From assembly GCA_964291465.2 (NCBI GenBank), contig OZ219927.1:1-64000 (forward strand): a stretch of DNA of 64,000 bases, read 5' to 3'. Made by a program: the position numbers and the translations under genes. This document shows, piece by piece, positions 17,855-27,835 of the stretch; the stretch's first letter is position 1; each line of letters starts with the position of its first letter. Under the pieces are notes generated by a model, which saw nothing but the letters and a program-made list of their open reading frames with translations, searched no databases and had not been told where the DNA came from. Source of the DNA: JAGWBJ01 sp964291465. Lineage in GTDB: Bacteria; Chloroflexota; Dehalococcoidia; Lucifugimonadales; JAGWBF01.

Positions 17855-20323
17855 ATGACGACGCGAATGGTGGACGTAAGGTACGGGGCCCGGGAGATGG
17901 ACCGGAAATGGCAGGAACGCTGGGCCGCCGACGGCATTTACCACGTTTCCGACGATGACCCCAGGCCCAAGTGGTACGAGCTGACCATGTACCCCTACCC
18001 CTCGGGCGACCTCCACATCGGCCACTGGTACGCCATGGCCCCGGCCGACTGCCACGCCCGGTTCCGCAGGATGCAGGGCTACAACGTGCTCCACCCCATG
18101 GGGTTCGACGCCTTCGGCCTCCCCGCGGAGAACGCCGCGGTGCAGCGGGGAATACACCCCTACACCTGGACCATGGGGAACATCGAGAACATGCGCGCCC
18201 AGCTACGCAGCATGGGCGCCATCTACGACTGGGACCGGGAGGTCATATGCTGCCTTCCCGAGTACTACAGGTGGAACCAGTGGTTCTTCCTCAAGCTCCT
18301 GGAGAAGGGCCTGGCCTATCGGGACAAGGCGCCGGTGGTGTGGTGCCCGTCCTGCCAGACGGTGCTGGCCAACGAGCAGGCGGTGAACGGCAGGTGCGAG
18401 CGGTGCGACACGCCCATCACCCGCCGCGACATGGAGCAGTGGTTCCTGCGCATCACGGCCTACGCCGACGAGCTGCTGGACTTCTCCGGCCTGCTGGACT
18501 GGCCCGAGAGGATCCTGACCATGCAGCGCAACTGGGTGGGGCGGAGCCAGGGGGTGGAGATCAGCTTCGACATCTCCCACCTGGGGCTGGAGGAGACGGA
18601 GCTGCGCACCTTCACCACGCGCATCGACACCATCTTCGGGGTCACGTTCATGGTGCTGGCCCCCGAGCACCCGCTGGTCGAAGCCATGACCACCCCGGAG
18701 CGGCGTGACGAGGTCAGGGCCTACGTCGAGGCCGCCCGGAGGCAGACGGAGATCGAGCGCGTGGCCGCCGAGAAGGAGAAGACGGGCGTCTTTCTCGGCG
18801 TCCACGCCGTCAACCGGCTGAACGGCCGGGAAGTACCCATCTTCATCGCCGACTACGCGCTCATGAACTACGGCACTGGCGCCGTCATGGGCGTTCCCGC
18901 CCATGACCAGCGGGACTTCGAGTTCGCCCGGAAGTACGGCCTGCCCATCCCGGTGGTCATCGCCCCTCCCGGATGGGACGGAGGGGACCTGGCGGAGGCC
19001 CACGTCGAGGACGGGACTATGGTGAGCTCCGGCGAGTTCGACGGCATGGCTAGCGGGGACGCCAAGGAGGCCATCGCGGGGTCCGTGGAGGAGCGGGGCT
19101 GGGGGAAGCGGACGGTGTCCTACCGCATCAGGGACTGGCTCATCTCCCGGCAGCGGTACTGGGGCACCCCGATCCCCGTGGTCTACTGTCCCGATTGCGG
19201 CACCGTGCCGGTGCCCGAGGAGGATCTGCCCGTGCTGATACCCTCAGACGCGGAGTTCAAGCCCACGGGCGAGTCCCCCCTGGCGCTCCACCAGGGCTTC
19301 GTCAACGCCGAGTGTCCCCGGTGCGGCGGTCCCGCCACCCGCGAGACGGATACCATGGACACCTTCGTCGACTCCTCATGGTACATGGAGCGGTTCACGT
19401 CGCCGAAGTATAACTCGGGCCCCTTCGACCCCGACGTCATGCCTCGATGGATGCCCGTGGCCCAGTACACCGGGGGTGCCGAGCACGCGGTGATGCACCT
19501 GCTCTACTCCAGGTTCTTCACCAAGGCCCTGAGGGACATGGGCCTGGTCGACTTCGGGGAGCCGTTCCACCGCCTGTACAACCAGGGCGTGATCCTGGGC
19601 GAGGACCACGAGAAGATGAGCAAGAGCCGGGGCAACGTGGTCAACCCCGACGAGTTCGTGGACGCCCTGGGGGCGGACTCGGTGCGCTGCTTTCTGATGT
19701 TCCTGGGCCCGTGGGACCAGGGCGGTCCCTGGAGCACGTCGGGGATCAACGGGCTGGCCCGCTGGCTCAACCGGGTGTGGGAGATGTGTCGGCAGGACCC
19801 GTCGTCCCTGCCCGACCAGCCCGCCTCGGAGGCAGACAAAGGGCTGCTCCGCGCCCTGCACCAGACCATCAAGAAGTGTCACGACGACCTGGACCGGTTC
19901 AAGTTCAACACCGCCATTGCCGCGCTCATGGAGCTCTCCAACCAGATGGGCAGGAGCTGGACCGAAGGGAGCGTGGGCTCGGCGACCTGGAAAGAGTGCG
20001 TGGAGAAGTTCCTCCTGATGCTGGCGCCCTTGGCGCCGCACCTGGCGGAGGAGCTGTGGGAGCTCACGGGGCGCGAGTACAGCGTTCACAACCAGCGGTT
20101 CCCCCGGTGGGACGACGATCTGGCCAGCGAAGAGGAGATCACCCTAGTGGTGCAGGTCAACGGCAAGCTCCGGGACCGGCTTCAGGTGCCCGCCGACATC
20201 TCCGAGGACGACGCCAAGAGCTTGGCCCTGGCGAGCCCCAAGGTGCGGCCCCACGTCGACGACAGGCAGGTGGACAGGACGGTCTACGTCCCGGGCCGCC
20301 TGGTCAACGTCGTCGTGAAGTAG
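17855..20323 (+). CDS. leuS: Leucyl-tRNA synthetase
   Basis: Class I synthetase of 822 residues that charges tRNA-Leu. Motifs in order: YPSGDLHIGHW with HIGH near residue 54, a zinc-binding pair WCPSCQTVLA...CERCDT, the CP1 editing domain (LRTFTTRIDTIFGVTF and the GTGAVMGVPAHDQRD editing site), and KMSKSRGNVV near residue 587. The C-terminal anticodon and tail domains are complete. ATG at 17855 is used; a second ATG four codons later is also possible. No T-box leader is seen. Confidence 0.97.
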   Translation: MTTRMVDVRYGAREMDRKWQERWAADGIYHVSDDDPRPKWYELTMYPYPSGDLHIGHWYAMAPADCHARFRRMQGYNVLHPMGFDAFGLPAENAAVQRGIHPYTWTMGNIENMRAQLRSMGAIYDWDREVICCLPEYYRWNQWFFLKLLEKGLAYRDKAPVVWCPSCQTVLANEQAVNGRCERCDTPITRRDMEQWFLRITAYADELLDFSGLLDWPERILTMQRNWVGRSQGVEISFDISHLGLEETELRTFTTRIDTIFGVTFMVLAPEHPLVEAMTTPERRDEVRAYVEAARRQTEIERVAAEKEKTGVFLGVHAVNRLNGREVPIFIADYALMNYGTGAVMGVPAHDQRDFEFARKYGLPIPVVIAPPGWDGGDLAEAHVEDGTMVSSGEFDGMASGDAKEAIAGSVEERGWGKRTVSYRIRDWLISRQRYWGTPIPVVYCPDCGTVPVPEEDLPVLIPSDAEFKPTGESPLALHQGFVNAECPRCGGPATRETDTMDTFVDSSWYMERFTSPKYNSGPFDPDVMPRWMPVAQYTGGAEHAVMHLLYSRFFTKALRDMGLVDFGEPFHRLYNQGVILGEDHEKMSKSRGNVVNPDEFVDALGADSVRCFLMFLGPWDQGGPWSTSGINGLARWLNRVWEMCRQDPSSLPDQPASEADKGLLRALHQTIKKCHDDLDRFKFNTAIAALMELSNQMGRSWTEGSVGSATWKECVEKFLLMLAPLAPHLAEELWELTGREYSVHNQRFPRWDDDLASEEEITLVVQVNGKLRDRLQVPADISEDDAKSLALASPKVRPHVDDRQVDRTVYVPGRLVNVVVK

Positions 20324-20330
20324 GTGTGGC

Positions 20331-20352
20331 GCCCCGACCCCTGTCCGGGGCC
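20331..20352 (+). terminator. GC hairpin after leuS
   Basis: GCCCCG (20331-20336) pairs with CGGGGC (20346-20351) around a 9-nt loop, 8 nt after the leuS stop. It lacks a T-run, so it may be a weak terminator or an RNA 3' end stabiliser before argJ. Confidence 0.35.
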
Positions 20353-20406
20353 TGGTTGGGCCTGGGCGGCCCGCTTTCCAGGCGTGTGGTGGGGCCCTAC
20401 CCTTTG

Positions 20407-20415
20407 TGGTATACT
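20407..20415 (+). promoter_or_regulatory. Extended -10 promoter for the arginine operon
   Basis: TGGTATACT gives an extended -10 (TGn plus TATACT at 20410-20415) about 87 nt upstream of argJ. The -35 region is poor, which fits an extended -10 promoter. No ArgR box was recognised. Confidence 0.4.
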
Positions 20416-20501
20416 CCTATGCGATCGTAGCCGGGGGCGACCGTGGCCGGGTGAGATTCACGCACGTCACGCGGCTACAAACACGCTGGACGGTTGAGGG
20501 T

Positions 20502-21716
20502 ATGTCTGGGGAGATCAGGTTCGTCCAAGGGGGCACCATCACCACGCCCCGGGGCTTCGTCGCCGGCGCCACCTACGCCGGCATCAAGACCTATGCCGAG
20601 GACAAGCTGGACATAGGCCTCCTCCGCTCCAATACCCCCTGCGCCGTCGCCGGGGTGTACACCACCAACTCCTTCAGGTCCGCCTCGGTCGACCTATGCG
20701 ATGAGCGCGTCAAGGCCGGCAACGTGAGGGGCTTGGTGGTGACCAGCGGAGTGGCCAATGCCTGCGTGGGAGAGCACGGATACCAGGACGCCCAGGAGAC
20801 GACCGCGGTGGCGGCCAAGGCCCTGGGACTGGAGCCCGAGCAGGTCGTCATCGGGACTACGGGGGTCATCGGGATAGAGCTTCCCATGGGCCTCCTGAGG
20901 GCGGGCATACCCCAGATCGAGCTGTCCGAGGACGGGGGCAACCGTCTGGCCCGCGCCATCATGACCACCGACACGCGGCCCAAGGAGGTCGCCGTCTCCT
21001 TCGACCTGGAGGGCCGGCCCGTCACCATCGGCGGCGTAGTCAAGGGCGCGGGCATGATACACCCCGACATGGCTACCATGCTCTGCTACCTTGCCACCGA
21101 CGCACGGGTCCAGCCGGCGTTCCTGCAGTCCGCCTTGAAGAGGGCGGTGGACGGCTCCCTGAACATGCTCTCCGTGGACGGGGACACCAGCACCAACGAC
21201 ACCGTGCTCATCTTCGCCAACGGGGGCGCCGACGCCCCGGAGATCGGGCCGGGTGCCTCTGGGGACCTGTTCCAGGAGGCCCTGGCCCAGGCGTGCATCC
21301 ATCTCACCAAGGAGCTGGCCAGGGACGCCGAGGGATCTACCAAGCTGATAGAGGTCTCGGTGGATGGGGCCGAGACGCCGCAGGACGCCCAGAGGGCGGC
21401 GAAGACCGTCGTCTCCTCCAGCCTGGTGAAGACGGCGGTCCACGGGTCCGACCCCAACTGGGGGCGGGTGGTTGCCGCCCTGGGCCGCAGCGGCGCCCGG
21501 ATCGTGGAGGACAAGGTTGCCCTCTACGTCAACGACGTGTGCATCATGGAGAACGGACGGCCCGTCCCCTTCCACCGGGACGGAGTGGTGGCCCTCATGG
21601 GAGGGTCCGAAGTGTCCTTCCGAATCTCTCTGAACCTGGGAGACGCCCAGGCCACCGCGTGGGGCTGCAACCTCAGTGAAGAGTACGTTACCTTTAACAG
21701 TGCCTATACAACCTAG
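20502..21716 (+). CDS. argJ: Bifunctional ornithine acetyltransferase/N-acetylglutamate synthase
   Basis: Moves the acetyl group from N-acetylornithine to glutamate, closing the arginine acetyl cycle, and may also make N-acetylglutamate. 404 residues from ATG 20502. The self-cleavage site is visible in KGAGMIHPDMATML (cut before the Thr of MATML). Other family segments are GTTGVIGIELPM, SVDGDTSTNDT and HGSDPNWGRVVAALGRSG. The frame stays open upstream to 20406, but those extra residues do not look like ArgJ. First gene of argJ-argB-UPF0182-argD-argG-argH-rpe. Confidence 0.93.
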   Translation: MSGEIRFVQGGTITTPRGFVAGATYAGIKTYAEDKLDIGLLRSNTPCAVAGVYTTNSFRSASVDLCDERVKAGNVRGLVVTSGVANACVGEHGYQDAQETTAVAAKALGLEPEQVVIGTTGVIGIELPMGLLRAGIPQIELSEDGGNRLARAIMTTDTRPKEVAVSFDLEGRPVTIGGVVKGAGMIHPDMATMLCYLATDARVQPAFLQSALKRAVDGSLNMLSVDGDTSTNDTVLIFANGGADAPEIGPGASGDLFQEALAQACIHLTKELARDAEGSTKLIEVSVDGAETPQDAQRAAKTVVSSSLVKTAVHGSDPNWGRVVAALGRSGARIVEDKVALYVNDVCIMENGRPVPFHRDGVVALMGGSEVSFRISLNLGDAQATAWGCNLSEEYVTFNSAYTT

Positions 21717-21769
21717 GGTCGCCCAGGCGGGCGGCGAATCGCCCGTCGGCCCTGCAGGGCCCCTACGGA

Positions 21770-22591
21770 ATGGCACGGAGAATAACGGAGACGGGACCCG
21801 CCGTGCCTGATGGTCCCATCGTGGTCAAGGTTGGCGGCAGCACCCTCGGCAGCCACGATACCACCCTCCAGGACCTGGCCGCCCTGCAACGCCAAGGCGT
21901 GCGCCTCATAGTGGTGCACGGAGGGGGCAGCGTCATCTCCCAGTGGATGGAGAAGCAGGGGGCGATGCCCAGGTTCGTCCGGGGGCTCAGGGTCACCGAC
22001 CTGCAGAGCCTGGAGATCGTCACGGCGGTGCTGACGGGGCTGGTGAATAAGCAACTCGTGGCTTCGCTCACGAGTCTGGGGGCCAGGGTCCTGGGCCTCA
22101 GCGGCGTCGACGGGGGCTTGCTGGAGGCCCGGGTTGCCGACGAAGACCTGGGATACGTGGGAGAGGTGACCCGGGTGGACACCGACCCCTTGGATAACGC
22201 CCTGGAGGGCGGGTACATCCCCTTGGTGGCGCCCGTGGGGCTCCACCGGCTCGACGGGTCGGACTACTCGGGAGCGCTGCTTAACATAAACGGGGACACG
22301 GTGGCGGGAGAGCTTGCCAGGGCCGTGGGGTCGGGCAGGTTGGTCTTCCTGACCGACGTCGAAGGTGTCATGGACGGGTCCGGCAGGGTGATGCGGCGGC
22401 TCAACGCCAGGAGCGCCCGGGCGATGCTGGCGTCGGGCGTGGTAAAGGGCGGCATGATACCCAAACTGACGGCCTGTCTGCGGGCGCTGGAAAGAGTGCC
22501 CGTGGCCGAGGTGGTGGACGGCAGGAGGCCCGGGGCGTTGATGAACTCCCTGGAGGGCTCGCCGACGGGCACGATGGTAGTAGCTGGATAG
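21770..22591 (+). CDS. argB: Acetylglutamate kinase
   Basis: Phosphorylates N-acetylglutamate, the second step of arginine synthesis. 273 residues of the amino acid kinase fold: VVKVGGSTLGS near residue 20, the VVHGGGSVIS glycine loop, NINGDTVAGELA and FLTDVEGVMDGSG, and a C-terminal KGGMIPKL segment. The N-terminus lacks the long helix used for hexamers in arginine-inhibited enzymes, so feedback control by arginine is less likely; this is inference. It begins 53 bp after argJ. Confidence 0.93.
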   Translation: MARRITETGPAVPDGPIVVKVGGSTLGSHDTTLQDLAALQRQGVRLIVVHGGGSVISQWMEKQGAMPRFVRGLRVTDLQSLEIVTAVLTGLVNKQLVASLTSLGARVLGLSGVDGGLLEARVADEDLGYVGEVTRVDTDPLDNALEGGYIPLVAPVGLHRLDGSDYSGALLNINGDTVAGELARAVGSGRLVFLTDVEGVMDGSGRVMRRLNARSARAMLASGVVKGGMIPKLTACLRALERVPVAEVVDGRRPGALMNSLEGSPTGTMVVAG

Positions 22592-22600
22592 TGAGAAAAC

Positions 22601-25387
22601 ATGAACTTCAACACCGGTAACAACGGCGAAGGCGCACCGCCCCCTCCATGGGCGGTGGACCTGGCCGAGATGCGGGCCCGGAACATGCGGCTCATGTTCC
22701 GCATAGGCGCGGTGGTCGCCGCCTTGGTGGTGATCGGCCTCGTCCTGTACGTCGTAAAAGACATCTACACCGACTGGCTGTGGTTCGACCAGCTCGGGTT
22801 CCTGGACCGGTACCAGAGGGTCCTGACCACGCGCATCTGGCTCTTCTTCGGCGGCGCCATCGTGATGGCGGCCGTCCTTGCCGTCAACCTTCACTTCGCC
22901 TATCGCTTCTCCCGCGGGGAGTCGGTGCTGCCCGTACCCCCGGAGGTACAGAAGATGGCCCGCATCGCCTTGCTCGCGGGCGCCGTGCTGGTCGTCGTAG
23001 TGGTCAGCATCGTATTCGGCGCCGTGCTCCAGGGTCGGTGGGAGACGTTCCTGGTCTTCTTCAACAGGGTGTCCTTCGGTGTGGTGGACCCCCAGTTCGG
23101 CAGGGACATGGGCTTCCACATCGCGACCATGCCCGTGCTGCACCTGGTCCAGGGCTGGTTGATGGGGATGGTCATCGCCACGGCGGTGGTGGTGGGGGTG
23201 TTCTACTTCGCCGTATTCACCACCCGCGGCGTGGCCTTCGTGCTCACTCCGCGCATAAGGGGCCATCTGGCCATTCTGGGCGCCCTGCTGATGGTAACCA
23301 TAGCGGCGGCCCACTACCTGGACATATTCGAGCTGGTCTTCTCCGGCAGGGGCGCCGCGCCCGGGGCTGGCTACACCGACGTGAACGCCAGGGTTCCCGT
23401 GCTGTGGCTGCTGGTCGCCATCGCACTGGTGTCCTCCGTTGGGTTCGTCGTCAGCCTCTACTACGGCGGCCTGCGCATGATGATCGCCTCCTTCTCCCTG
23501 TGGGCGGTGCTGGCCATAGTGGCCGGGGGGATCTACCCGACGGCGTTCCAGCGGTTCAGGGTCAACCCTAACGAGTTCGAGCGGGAGGAGAAGTTCATCG
23601 TCAGGGCCATAGAGGCCACGGCGGCAGCCTACAACCTGGACCTGATCGAAGAGAGGGTGTTCCCGTACAGCCCCAACATCACCCTGGAAAACGTCCAGAA
23701 CAACCCCGAGACCATCAACAACATCAGGCTGTGGGACCACCGCCCCCTGCGAGACACCTACAACCAGATACAGACCTTCCGGCAGTACTACAACTTCGTT
23801 GGAGTGGACGTGGACCGCTACGTTCTGCCCAACGGGGAGTACCGTCAGGTGATGCTGGCGGCCCGGGAGCTGTTCCCCGAGAACCTGGAAGAGGAAGCCC
23901 AGAACTGGGTGAACCGGAAGCTGGCCTATACCCACGGGTACGGGGTGGCGATGAGCCCGGTGGACAAGGCCACCGTGGAGGGCCGGCCCGAGTTCCTGCT
24001 GTCGGAGGTGCCTCCCGTCGGAGAGCTCACCCTGGAACGGCCCGAGGTCTACTACGGTGAGAACACCAAGAGCTTCGTCATCGTCAACAGCGAGACCGAC
24101 GAGTTCAACTACCCGGGCCCCGAGGGCGAGCAGTTCTACAAGGACTACGGGGGTACCGGAGGCGTGGGGCTCGGGTCCTTCTTCAGGAGGGCTGCGTTTG
24201 CCTGGGAGTTCCTGGACCTGAACGTACTCATCAGCGGCCAGGTCTCGTCGGACAGCCGGATCCAGTACCGGCGGGAGATCAGCGACCGGATAGAGACCAT
24301 CGTCCCGTTCCTGGAGCTGGACCACAACCCCTACCCGGTGATCGGCTCCAACAACAACCTGTGGTGGGTCCAGGACCTGTATACGACGACCGACCGTTTC
24401 GCCTACTCGGCGGCCTTCGACGACAGGTTCAACTACATCCGAAACAGCGTGAAGGCGGTGGTGGACGCCTACAACGGCACGGTCCACCTGTTCGTCATAG
24501 ACCCCGACGACCCCATGGTGCAGATGTACCGAGGGGCGTTCCCGGAGGTATTCAAGGACTTCGACGAGATCGACGATCTGGACCCGTCGCTGCGGGACCA
24601 CATACGGTATCCCATCGACCTCTTCCGGACCCAGGCGGAGATCAACCTCCGGTACCATATGCGGAACCCCGAGGAGTTCTTCTCCAGGAGCGACCAGTGG
24701 GCCGTGCCCAACGAGGTGTTCTTCGCGCCGGATACCCTGGAGCAGACCACCCAGGAGGTCGAGCCATACTACGTGATCATGAAGCTGCCGGGTGAGGAGG
24801 ATCTGGAGTTCGTTCTGCTACTCCCCTTCACCCCGGGCGGCGAGGAGCGCAAGAACCTGGTGGCCTGGATGGCCGCCCGCAACGACGGCGAAAACTACGG
24901 CAAGCTGGTGACCTTCATCTTCCCCGAGGGACAGGTGGACGGGCCGGAGCAGATCGAGGGACGCATCACCTCCGACGAGGACATCGGCCGGGAGCTGAGC
25001 CTCCTGTGCCCCGAGGGCAAGCTGTGCATCCGCGGAAACCTGCTGGCCATCCCCTTGGACGACTCGCTGCTGTACGTGGAGCCCCTGTACATCCGGGCCC
25101 AGGCGCTGGCCCTGCCCGAGCTGAAGAAGGTCATCGTGGCCGACGCCGAGAACGTGGTGATGTCCGACACGCTGGACCAGAGTCTGGCGTTGCTGCTGGG
25201 GCACAAGGAGCCGGTCACCGTCGTGGAGGAGCAGCCGGCGGCCCCGGGGACTGCTCCGGGAGCCGAGTTCCAGCTTGGACCCCAGATAGAAGCCGCGGCC
25301 CAGGCCATCGAGCAGCTCAAGAGGGACCTGGAAGCGCTGGAAGAGGCCTTCGATAGGATCAATCAGGCTATAGGAGACAGCCAATGA
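22601..25387 (+). CDS. UPF0182 family large membrane protein
   Basis: 928-residue protein of the UPF0182 family, whose function is unknown. The first 330 residues hold about seven membrane helices; the remaining 600 form a large, probably extracytoplasmic domain with family segments such as TTDRFAYSAAFDDRFNYIRN and VDAYNGTVHLFVIDPDDP. A Pro/Ala-rich tail ends in an amphipathic helix (EQLKRDLEALEEAFDRINQA) that may form a coiled coil. It sits 9 bp after argB, and its stop overlaps the argD start (ATGA), so it is translationally coupled inside the arginine operon. Confidence 0.9.
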   Translation: MNFNTGNNGEGAPPPPWAVDLAEMRARNMRLMFRIGAVVAALVVIGLVLYVVKDIYTDWLWFDQLGFLDRYQRVLTTRIWLFFGGAIVMAAVLAVNLHFAYRFSRGESVLPVPPEVQKMARIALLAGAVLVVVVVSIVFGAVLQGRWETFLVFFNRVSFGVVDPQFGRDMGFHIATMPVLHLVQGWLMGMVIATAVVVGVFYFAVFTTRGVAFVLTPRIRGHLAILGALLMVTIAAAHYLDIFELVFSGRGAAPGAGYTDVNARVPVLWLLVAIALVSSVGFVVSLYYGGLRMMIASFSLWAVLAIVAGGIYPTAFQRFRVNPNEFEREEKFIVRAIEATAAAYNLDLIEERVFPYSPNITLENVQNNPETINNIRLWDHRPLRDTYNQIQTFRQYYNFVGVDVDRYVLPNGEYRQVMLAARELFPENLEEEAQNWVNRKLAYTHGYGVAMSPVDKATVEGRPEFLLSEVPPVGELTLERPEVYYGENTKSFVIVNSETDEFNYPGPEGEQFYKDYGGTGGVGLGSFFRRAAFAWEFLDLNVLISGQVSSDSRIQYRREISDRIETIVPFLELDHNPYPVIGSNNNLWWVQDLYTTTDRFAYSAAFDDRFNYIRNSVKAVVDAYNGTVHLFVIDPDDPMVQMYRGAFPEVFKDFDEIDDLDPSLRDHIRYPIDLFRTQAEINLRYHMRNPEEFFSRSDQWAVPNEVFFAPDTLEQTTQEVEPYYVIMKLPGEEDLEFVLLLPFTPGGEERKNLVAWMAARNDGENYGKLVTFIFPEGQVDGPEQIEGRITSDEDIGRELSLLCPEGKLCIRGNLLAIPLDDSLLYVEPLYIRAQALALPELKKVIVADAENVVMSDTLDQSLALLLGHKEPVTVVEEQPAAPGTAPGAEFQLGPQIEAAAQAIEQLKRDLEALEEAFDRINQAIGDSQ

Positions 25388-26577
25388 CGCGCAGCAAAGC
25401 CGACTGGATCGAAATGGAGAAGCAATACTACATGTTCACCGTGAGGCGTCAGCCCGTGGTCATCGCCCGGGGCGAGGGCACCAGGGCGTGGGACGTGGAC
25501 GGCAAGGAGTACCTGGACTTCTGCGCCGGGTGGGCGGTGAACAACCTGGGCCATTGCCACCCGGCCATCACCCAGGCCATCGTGGACCAGGCGGGTACGT
25601 TGCTGCAGACCTCCAACCAGTTCTACACGACTCCCCAGCTTCTCTTGGCCCAGCTGCTGGTGGAGAATAGCTGTCTGGACAAGGTGTTCTTCAGCAACAG
25701 CGGCGTCGAGGCCGTCGAGGGCGTCACGAAGCTGGCCCGAAAGCACGGCAGGAAGAACCGGGACGGCGCGCAAGAGGTCATCACGGCGTACAACTCCTTC
25801 CACGGACGCACCCTGGGGATGATCGCGGCAACCGGGCAGCCCCACTACCAGGAGGCGTGGCAGCCCCTGGCGCCCGGCTTTGTGCACGTCGAGTTCGACA
25901 ACGTCGAGGCGATCATGGAGGCGACCACCGACCGGACCGCGGCGGTCATGGTGGAGCCGGTGCAGGGCGAGGGTGGAGTGAACGTTCCCGCGACGGACTA
26001 CCTTGCCAGGGTCCGGAAGTGGTGCGACGAGCAGGGCCTGCTGCTGGTCTTGGACGAGGTGCAGACCGGCATCGGGCGCCTTGGCAGCCTGTTCGGCTAC
26101 CAGCGGTTCGGCGTGGAGCCCGACGCCATCTCCCTGGGAAAGGGCCTGGGCGGGGGCGTGCCCATCGGCGCGTTCATGTCCAAGGACGCCTGCATGTCCC
26201 TGGAGCCCGGCGACCACGGCTCCACCTTCGGGGGGAACCCGTTGACCACCGCCGCCGCCTACGCCTCGACCAAGTACATCGTCGACCACGACATGTCTGC
26301 CAACGCCCTGGCGATGGGGGAACGGCTGATGGCCGGGCTCGAGGGGTTGAAGTCGCGGTTCGACTTCGTCTCCCAGGTGAGGGGCATGGGCCTTCTGGTG
26401 GCCTTGGAGTTCAACGGAGACATCGCCGGCAAGGTGGTGGCCCAGAGCAACGAGGACGGCCTGCTGCTCAACCCCGTAAGGCCAAACGCGATACGCTTCA
26501 TGCCGCCCCTGAACGTCAGCGCCGACGAGATAGACGAAGGGGTGGAGCGCCTGGCCACGGCGCTGGGAAAGATATAG
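25384..26577 (+). CDS. argD: Acetylornithine aminotransferase (class III PLP)
   Basis: Converts N-acetylglutamate semialdehyde to N-acetylornithine. 397 residues; SNSGVEAVEG (PLP phosphate site), SFHGRTLGM, VLDEVQTGIGRLG and the PLP lysine in SLGKGLGGGVPIGA are all in place, followed by HGSTFGGNPL. Related class III enzymes (4-aminobutyrate or succinylornithine aminotransferases) share these motifs; the operon context settles the assignment. It overlaps UPF0182 by 4 bp and is followed by argG after 7 bp. Confidence 0.92.
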   Translation: MTRSKADWIEMEKQYYMFTVRRQPVVIARGEGTRAWDVDGKEYLDFCAGWAVNNLGHCHPAITQAIVDQAGTLLQTSNQFYTTPQLLLAQLLVENSCLDKVFFSNSGVEAVEGVTKLARKHGRKNRDGAQEVITAYNSFHGRTLGMIAATGQPHYQEAWQPLAPGFVHVEFDNVEAIMEATTDRTAAVMVEPVQGEGGVNVPATDYLARVRKWCDEQGLLLVLDEVQTGIGRLGSLFGYQRFGVEPDAISLGKGLGGGVPIGAFMSKDACMSLEPGDHGSTFGGNPLTTAAAYASTKYIVDHDMSANALAMGERLMAGLEGLKSRFDFVSQVRGMGLLVALEFNGDIAGKVVAQSNEDGLLLNPVRPNAIRFMPPLNVSADEIDEGVERLATALGKI

Positions 26578-26584
26578 GAGGACC

Positions 26585-27778
26585 ATGGCGCAGAAGAAGA
26601 TCGCCCTGGCGTACAGCGGCGGTCTGGACACGTCCGTAGCCGTACGCTGGCTCCAGGAGCAGTACGATGCCGAGGTCGTGACCGTGACCATCGACCTGGG
26701 CATGGTGGACCTGGAGCCTGCCCGTCAGAAGGCCCTCCAGATCGGCGCGGTCAACGCCATCACGGTGGACGGCAAGTCGGCGTTCTACGAAGGCTACATC
26801 GCCCCGGCCCTGAAGGCGGGAGCGGTCTACGAGGACGTCTACCCGCTTGCCACGGCCCTTGGCCGTCCACTGATCGCCCGCTACATGGTGGAGGCGGCCC
26901 GCAGGGAGGGGGCCTACGCCGTGGCCCACGGGTGCACCGGCAAGGGGAACGACCAGGTGCGGCTGGACGTGAGCGTGGCGGCCCTGGCGCCGGACCTCCA
27001 GGTCATCGCGCCCATAAGGGAGTGGGGCATGAGCCGGGAGGAGGAGATCGAGTACGGCCGCGCTCGGAACATCCCGGTGCCCGAGGGCAGGAACCCATAC
27101 TCGACCGACGAGAACCTGTGGGGCCGCAGCATAGAGACGGGAGACCTGGAGGACCCCTGGAACGAGCCTCCCGAGGACGCCTTCCAGTGGACCAGGCCTG
27201 TGGGCGCCTGCCCGGACGAGCCCTCCTACATCGAGATAGCTTTCGAGCAGGGTCTGCCCGTCTCCATCGACGGCGAGGAGATGGACGGGGTGGCCTTGGT
27301 GGACCACCTCAACCGGCGGGCCGGCCAACACGGCGTGGGCCGCATCGACCACCTGGAGAACCGGCTGGTGGGAATCAAGTCCCGGGAGGTCTACGAGGCC
27401 CCCGCGGCGGTGGTGCTGCACTCGGCCCACAGGGCCCTGGAGGCCATCACCTTGAGCAAGGAGCAGGTCCGCCTGAAGACGCGGATCGCCCAGGAGTACG
27501 CGGACGTCGTGTACAATGGCCTGTGGTTCACCCAGCACCGCCGGGACATGGATGCCTACGTGGACAGCACCCAGAGGCACGTCAGCGGGACGGTGCGGGG
27601 GCGCCTCCTGAAGGGCTCCTGCACCGTCGTGGGGAGAAGGTCCCCCAACGCCCTGTACAGCTACGAGCTGGCCACCTATGACCGGGGCGACAAGTTCGAC
27701 CACCGCGCGGCGGAGGGCTTTATATCCATCTTCGGACTGCCGGTCAGGACCCAGTCGCAGGTCCAGGGAGACGAGTGA
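26585..27778 (+). CDS. argG: Argininosuccinate synthase
   Basis: Joins citrulline and aspartate with ATP. 397 residues: the PP-loop ALAYSGGLDTSVA at the N-terminus, then VAHGCTGKGNDQVRLD, IREWGMSREEEIEY and the EGRNPYSTDENLWGRS substrate loop. The ribosome site AGGAGGACC lies just before ATG 26585. argF and carAB, needed to make citrulline, are not in the window. Confidence 0.97.
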   Translation: MAQKKIALAYSGGLDTSVAVRWLQEQYDAEVVTVTIDLGMVDLEPARQKALQIGAVNAITVDGKSAFYEGYIAPALKAGAVYEDVYPLATALGRPLIARYMVEAARREGAYAVAHGCTGKGNDQVRLDVSVAALAPDLQVIAPIREWGMSREEEIEYGRARNIPVPEGRNPYSTDENLWGRSIETGDLEDPWNEPPEDAFQWTRPVGACPDEPSYIEIAFEQGLPVSIDGEEMDGVALVDHLNRRAGQHGVGRIDHLENRLVGIKSREVYEAPAAVVLHSAHRALEAITLSKEQVRLKTRIAQEYADVVYNGLWFTQHRRDMDAYVDSTQRHVSGTVRGRLLKGSCTVVGRRSPNALYSYELATYDRGDKFDHRAAEGFISIFGLPVRTQSQVQGDE

Positions 27779-27835
27779 CGGCCAGGACGCTCCCGGGCCG
27801 GTAGGAACCTCTCGGACCGACGGCGCGGAATCACT

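Noticed and set aside
21713..24658. Very long open frame antisense to argB and the UPF0182 gene
   Set aside because: A product of GC-rich third-position bias. It is His/Gly/Val-rich with no domain, while the plus strand has clear homology.
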